Origin: CAYVBJ01 sp964415185
GTDB taxonomy: Bacteria > Bacteroidota > Rhodothermia > Balneolales > Balneolaceae
Direction: 5' to 3'
Assembly (NCBI GenBank): GCA_964415185.1
Contig: CAYPZI010000151.1
Coordinates: forward strand, 1-6,660
Length of the DNA stretch: 6,660 nt
Under the pieces are notes generated by a model. That model was not told the DNA's origin. It ran no database searches and was given only the letters and a program-made list of their open reading frames with translations. Below, piece by piece: positions 4,674 through 6,660 of the stretch; the first letter of the stretch is position 1, and every line of letters begins with the position of its first letter. The position numbers were made by a program, and so were the translations under genes.

Positions 4674-5363
4674 TCACTGAACTTCGCCTTTATCCCTATC
4701 AACTTTTTCTAAAATTCTTGTGAAATGAATAGATAGTTTAAATAGGAATAAATAAAATCCTACATCACTTAAAGTGAATAATCTTTTTCTTGGTATGTCC
4801 TCTTGATTTAAGTGACTTATATGACAACTTGAAATATAATCCAATCTGACAATCGAGCTTTCTAAGATACCAAAGCTAGGTAAATAAAAAATTGATGAAA
4901 TATTTTGTTTCTCAATTTCGTATTTATAATTTCTAATTTGATCCTGATTGTATTTTAAATCTTCTTGTAGCGTGTTAAGATACTTAGTTAAATTGTGAAT
5001 TGGAGCATATGTAATTGAATCATTATATGGACTCTCGTTTTCTGGGTTCATACTACATGAATTCGACAGTACCATTACCGGTACATTCTTTATCTGATTG
5101 TCCGGTAAAAGTGCGAAAGGCATTTTATCAAGAGCATCACTTTGAAAGAGGGAAGGGTGGTCATTAAGAGAAGTTGTGTAGTAACTCTTCTTTGAATTGT
5201 TTGGAAATTTACTTAGCTCCTCTAATAATTTATTATATGAATCCTCTGAAAGATATTTAGGCAAATATTTTTTTATTTCCTCAACTGAAATACCCTTATC
5301 GTAAGGATAGAAAATTTTTTTAAAAAAACTCTTGATATGTATTAAATCTAGAATAAATTCCAA
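4674..5363 (-). CDS. Uncharacterised 229-residue protein with an SNSCSM motif (operon gene 3)
   Basis: I cannot name this family. It is soluble, Lys- and Asn-rich, and has three visible blocks. One is VPVMVLSNSCSMNPEN (94-109), a hydrophobic strand running into a Ser-Asn-Ser-Cys-Ser-Met turn that resembles the 'S-x-x-C-D' motif seen in several uncharacterised accessory proteins. The second is ITYAPIHNLTKYL (117-129) leading into a polar helix (130-153, possibly coiled). The third is ISSIFYLPSFGILESSIVRL (155-174). Residues 196-217 (FTLSDVGFYLFLFKLSIHFT) are hydrophobic but contain polar breaks, so a membrane segment is uncertain. The start is TTG at 5363-5361, because an in-frame TAA lies two codons upstream and no ATG precedes residue 81. 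It overlaps the preceding gene by 16 bases, implying coupled translation. It ends the operon. Confidence 0.72.
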   Translation of the reverse strand: MEFILDLIHIKSFFKKIFYPYDKGISVEEIKKYLPKYLSEDSYNKLLEELSKFPNNSKKSYYTTSLNDHPSLFQSDALDKMPFALLPDNQIKNVPVMVLSNSCSMNPENESPYNDSITYAPIHNLTKYLNTLQEDLKYNQDQIRNYKYEIEKQNISSIFYLPSFGILESSIVRLDYISSCHISHLNQEDIPRKRLFTLSDVGFYLFLFKLSIHFTRILEKVDRDKGEVQ

Positions 5364-5716
5364 AACTTATTATAGGTTACTTTCTGTGCCTCAATAGGTT
5401 CAATACTTTGATCCTTAAGCAATTTTCCAGCGAACTCATTTATAATATTAAAGTCTTCAATATCTTTTGATTTAATAGCTTCATTTTGTGTAGTAACAGC
5501 ATCTGATCCAAGTTCTATTTCAGTATTAATAGATTTATTAGTAGTATCAAAATCAACATTGATATCGTCAAGTGAACCAACTACATCATTATACACAAAT
5601 GATGCTTGTTCTTCTGACATTTCTTTATAAGAATATAAACCTAAAATTAATGGTAAGATATAATCCCCCTTGGAATTAGTATTAGCACTATGATCTCCAA
5701 TTGTAAATGTTGTCAT
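5348..5716 (-). CDS. Uncharacterised small acidic protein (operon gene 2)
   Basis: A 122-residue protein that I do not recognise. The N-terminus (MTTFTIGDHSANTNSKGDYI, then LPLILGLYSYKEMSEEQASF) has a short hydrophobic stretch, too short for a convincing signal peptide. The middle (45-88) is rich in Asp, Glu, Asn, Ser and Thr and looks flexible. The C-terminus (ISINEFAG-like segment near 91-97, then AQKVTYNKFWNLF at 110-122) may form helices. The acidic, partly unstructured character would suit a partner or adaptor of one of its neighbours, but this is inference. The ATG at 5716 follows a GAGG Shine-Dalgarno site that overlaps the stop codon of the TIGR04255 gene; its own TAG lies inside gene 3. 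Confidence 0.72.
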   Translation of the reverse strand: MTTFTIGDHSANTNSKGDYILPLILGLYSYKEMSEEQASFVYNDVVGSLDDINVDFDTTNKSINTEIELGSDAVTTQNEAIKSKDIEDFNIINEFAGKLLKDQSIEPIEAQKVTYNKFWNLF

Positions 5717-5725
5717 ATTAATTTA

Positions 5726-5730
5726 CCTCA
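5726..5730 (-). promoter_or_regulatory. Stop-coupled Shine-Dalgarno site (TGAGG)
   Basis: On the minus strand the TGA stop of the TIGR04255 gene (5730-5728) merges with GAGG (5729-5726), nine bases before the ATG of the 122-residue gene. Ribosomes ending the first frame would be placed to reinitiate, so the two proteins are probably made in linked amounts. Confidence 0.65.
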
Positions 5731-6435
5731 ATAAATTGGATTTAAACTCTTAAGAAAATTTTCTGAAAGTAAAGGAAAGAAAACTTTTTTTTCTTGAAGG
5801 TGAAGTTTATCTAAGATCTCCTTGTTGCTTTGCATAGAATATTGACCTGGGTTATCTGATATAACATCTATATCAATCATTGATATATTTTTTTTATCCC
5901 CAAATGATGCATTGTTAGCAATTTGCAAAATTATGCGAGTTTCTTTTTTCCTGATTTGAGTTTTGAAAAAAGTTTCATCTGTTTGAAACGCTTCTTTATT
6001 TAGAATTATTTTTAAATCAATGTTCTTAAAAATATCACTATCAAATAAGTTGATATATCTCAATGAATTTCTTTCAATTCTCCCAATTATTTCTGACTCT
6101 TTTACTTTGTCTAGAACCCAATTAACATTGTTATAAAAAGTATTCCAACCAGGATACTCTTTTTTAACAGAAAGAGCCAAAACTCTTGGTCCAATTTGAA
6201 GAATATAATTTTGATAAGTTAGTTTATGATGTGGTTTGTATTTAAGATTCTTCTCTCTTTTACGAATTTTTTCAGGTAAATCGAGAATAGGTAAGCTCTC
6301 TACGTCCGAATATCTTTCCTTTAAATAAGAATAAATTATTCCAAAAACCGCTTCGCTTGGTGAAGTTGGTTCAAAACGTACTTCTATAATTGCCTCTTCA
6401 ATTGGACAAGGGGAAATTTTTTTTGGAAGCTTCAT
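5728..6435 (-). CDS. TIGR04255-family protein (operon gene 1)
   Basis: A 235-residue protein matching the sporadically distributed TIGR04255 family in size and layout. The N-terminal PCPIEEAIIEVRFEPT (9-24) is the usual 'P-I-x-E-A-x-x-E-I/V-x-F' opening. A central strand pair has YQNYILQIGPRVLALSV (74-90) and YPGWNTF (94-100), and the family's R-x-x-x-R-Y-I-N block appears as RIERNSLRYINLF (109-121). The C-terminal half has strands such as KETRIILQIAN (164-174) and SMIDIDV (185-191). The family has no established biochemical role that I know of; it is patchily distributed among bacteria and often lies in variable regions. No nuclease, kinase or ATPase motif is visible. The start is ATG at 6435-6433, preceded by an A/T-rich leader without a Shine-Dalgarno site. 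It leads a three-gene minus-strand operon. Confidence 0.8.
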   Translation of the reverse strand: MKLPKKISPCPIEEAIIEVRFEPTSPSEAVFGIIYSYLKERYSDVESLPILDLPEKIRKREKNLKYKPHHKLTYQNYILQIGPRVLALSVKKEYPGWNTFYNNVNWVLDKVKESEIIGRIERNSLRYINLFDSDIFKNIDLKIILNKEAFQTDETFFKTQIRKKETRIILQIANNASFGDKKNISMIDIDVISDNPGQYSMQSNKEILDKLHLQEKKVFFPLLSENFLKSLNPIY

Positions 6436-6601
6436 TTGCTCGTAATAAAAGAATTAAATCTCTAAAATTAATTAAGTATTCTATATATAATGTAGACAAA
6501 TAATAATTATTTCCAATAATAAAAAAGCTATAAATATTTACAATAAAAATTAGGGATATTATTAAATTTAGTTAATAAAAAAATATTGCATTATGAGGGT
6601 C

Positions 6602-6638
6602 TAAAGTTATACCTATATTATACCCATAAAACAACAAA
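6602..6638 (-). promoter_or_regulatory. Candidate Bacteroidota-type promoter for the low-GC operon
   Basis: On the minus strand, TAACTTTA (6609-6602) matches the Bacteroidota -7 element TAnnTTTG at all but the last base. A TTG at 6634-6632 (and TTTG at 6638-6635) lies about 22 bases upstream, near the expected -33 distance. It would leave a leader of roughly 160 bases. The whole 6436-6660 stretch is so AT-rich that other matches are possible. I see no gene in it. Confidence 0.2.
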
Positions 6639-6660
6639 ACCCTGTAAATAATAATCTTAC

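Noticed and set aside
1..6660. CRISPR array, tRNA, rRNA or intact insertion sequence
   Set aside because: No regularly spaced repeats, no tRNA cloverleaf or TTC-arm pattern, no rRNA-like sequence and no transposase motif or terminal inverted repeats were seen on either strand.

Overview
The window looks like an accessory, much-rearranged stretch of a bacterial chromosome, probably Bacteroidota or the related Balneolota/Rhodothermota. This lineage call is an inference. It rests on the flavour of the toxin-antitoxin proteins, A-rich leaders mostly without strong Shine-Dalgarno sites, and a moderate-GC core gene beside very AT-rich DNA. One housekeeping-like gene sits between decayed defence and toxin genes on the left and right, and a separate low-GC operon fills the right end.

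Left part (1-1462). On the minus strand, reading from about 1133 down to 372, lie an antitoxin-like gene with no visible toxin, a second small antitoxin, and a RelE/ParE-family toxin. Directly behind the toxin is the N-terminal fragment of a type I restriction-modification methylase (HsdM). It is broken by two in-frame TAG codons and ends in a large quasi-palindrome. On the plus strand, 1245-1462 is a YgiT/MqsA-like antitoxin gene broken by one frameshift. It keeps a strong ribosome binding site but lacks the usual zinc-binding cysteines.

Middle (1463-3966). A short leader holds a terminator-like hairpin and an 11-bp palindrome resembling a Fur-box core. It is followed by one intact 740-residue plus-strand gene: a 12-helix APC-superfamily amino acid permease fused to a C-terminal region with universal-stress-protein-like character.

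Graveyard (3998-4487). Within about 290 bases three unrelated gene fragments abut: a HipA-type kinase piece (minus), a Fic N-terminal domain piece (plus), and an HsdR N-terminal piece (plus, same frame as the Fic piece, TGG apparently changed to TGA). An unassigned open frame follows. With the HsdM fragment on the left, this suggests relics of one or more type I R-M loci with Fic/HipA cargo that decayed around the permease.

Right part (4519-6660). A strong hairpin that could act in both directions separates the graveyard from a visibly AT-rich three-gene minus-strand operon. It encodes a TIGR04255-family protein, a small acidic protein and a 229-residue protein with an SNSCSM motif. The genes overlap or are tightly spaced, and one Shine-Dalgarno site is fused to the preceding stop codon. 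The composition and the sporadically distributed first protein point to horizontal acquisition. This operon is the best candidate here for an undescribed system; its function is unknown to me.
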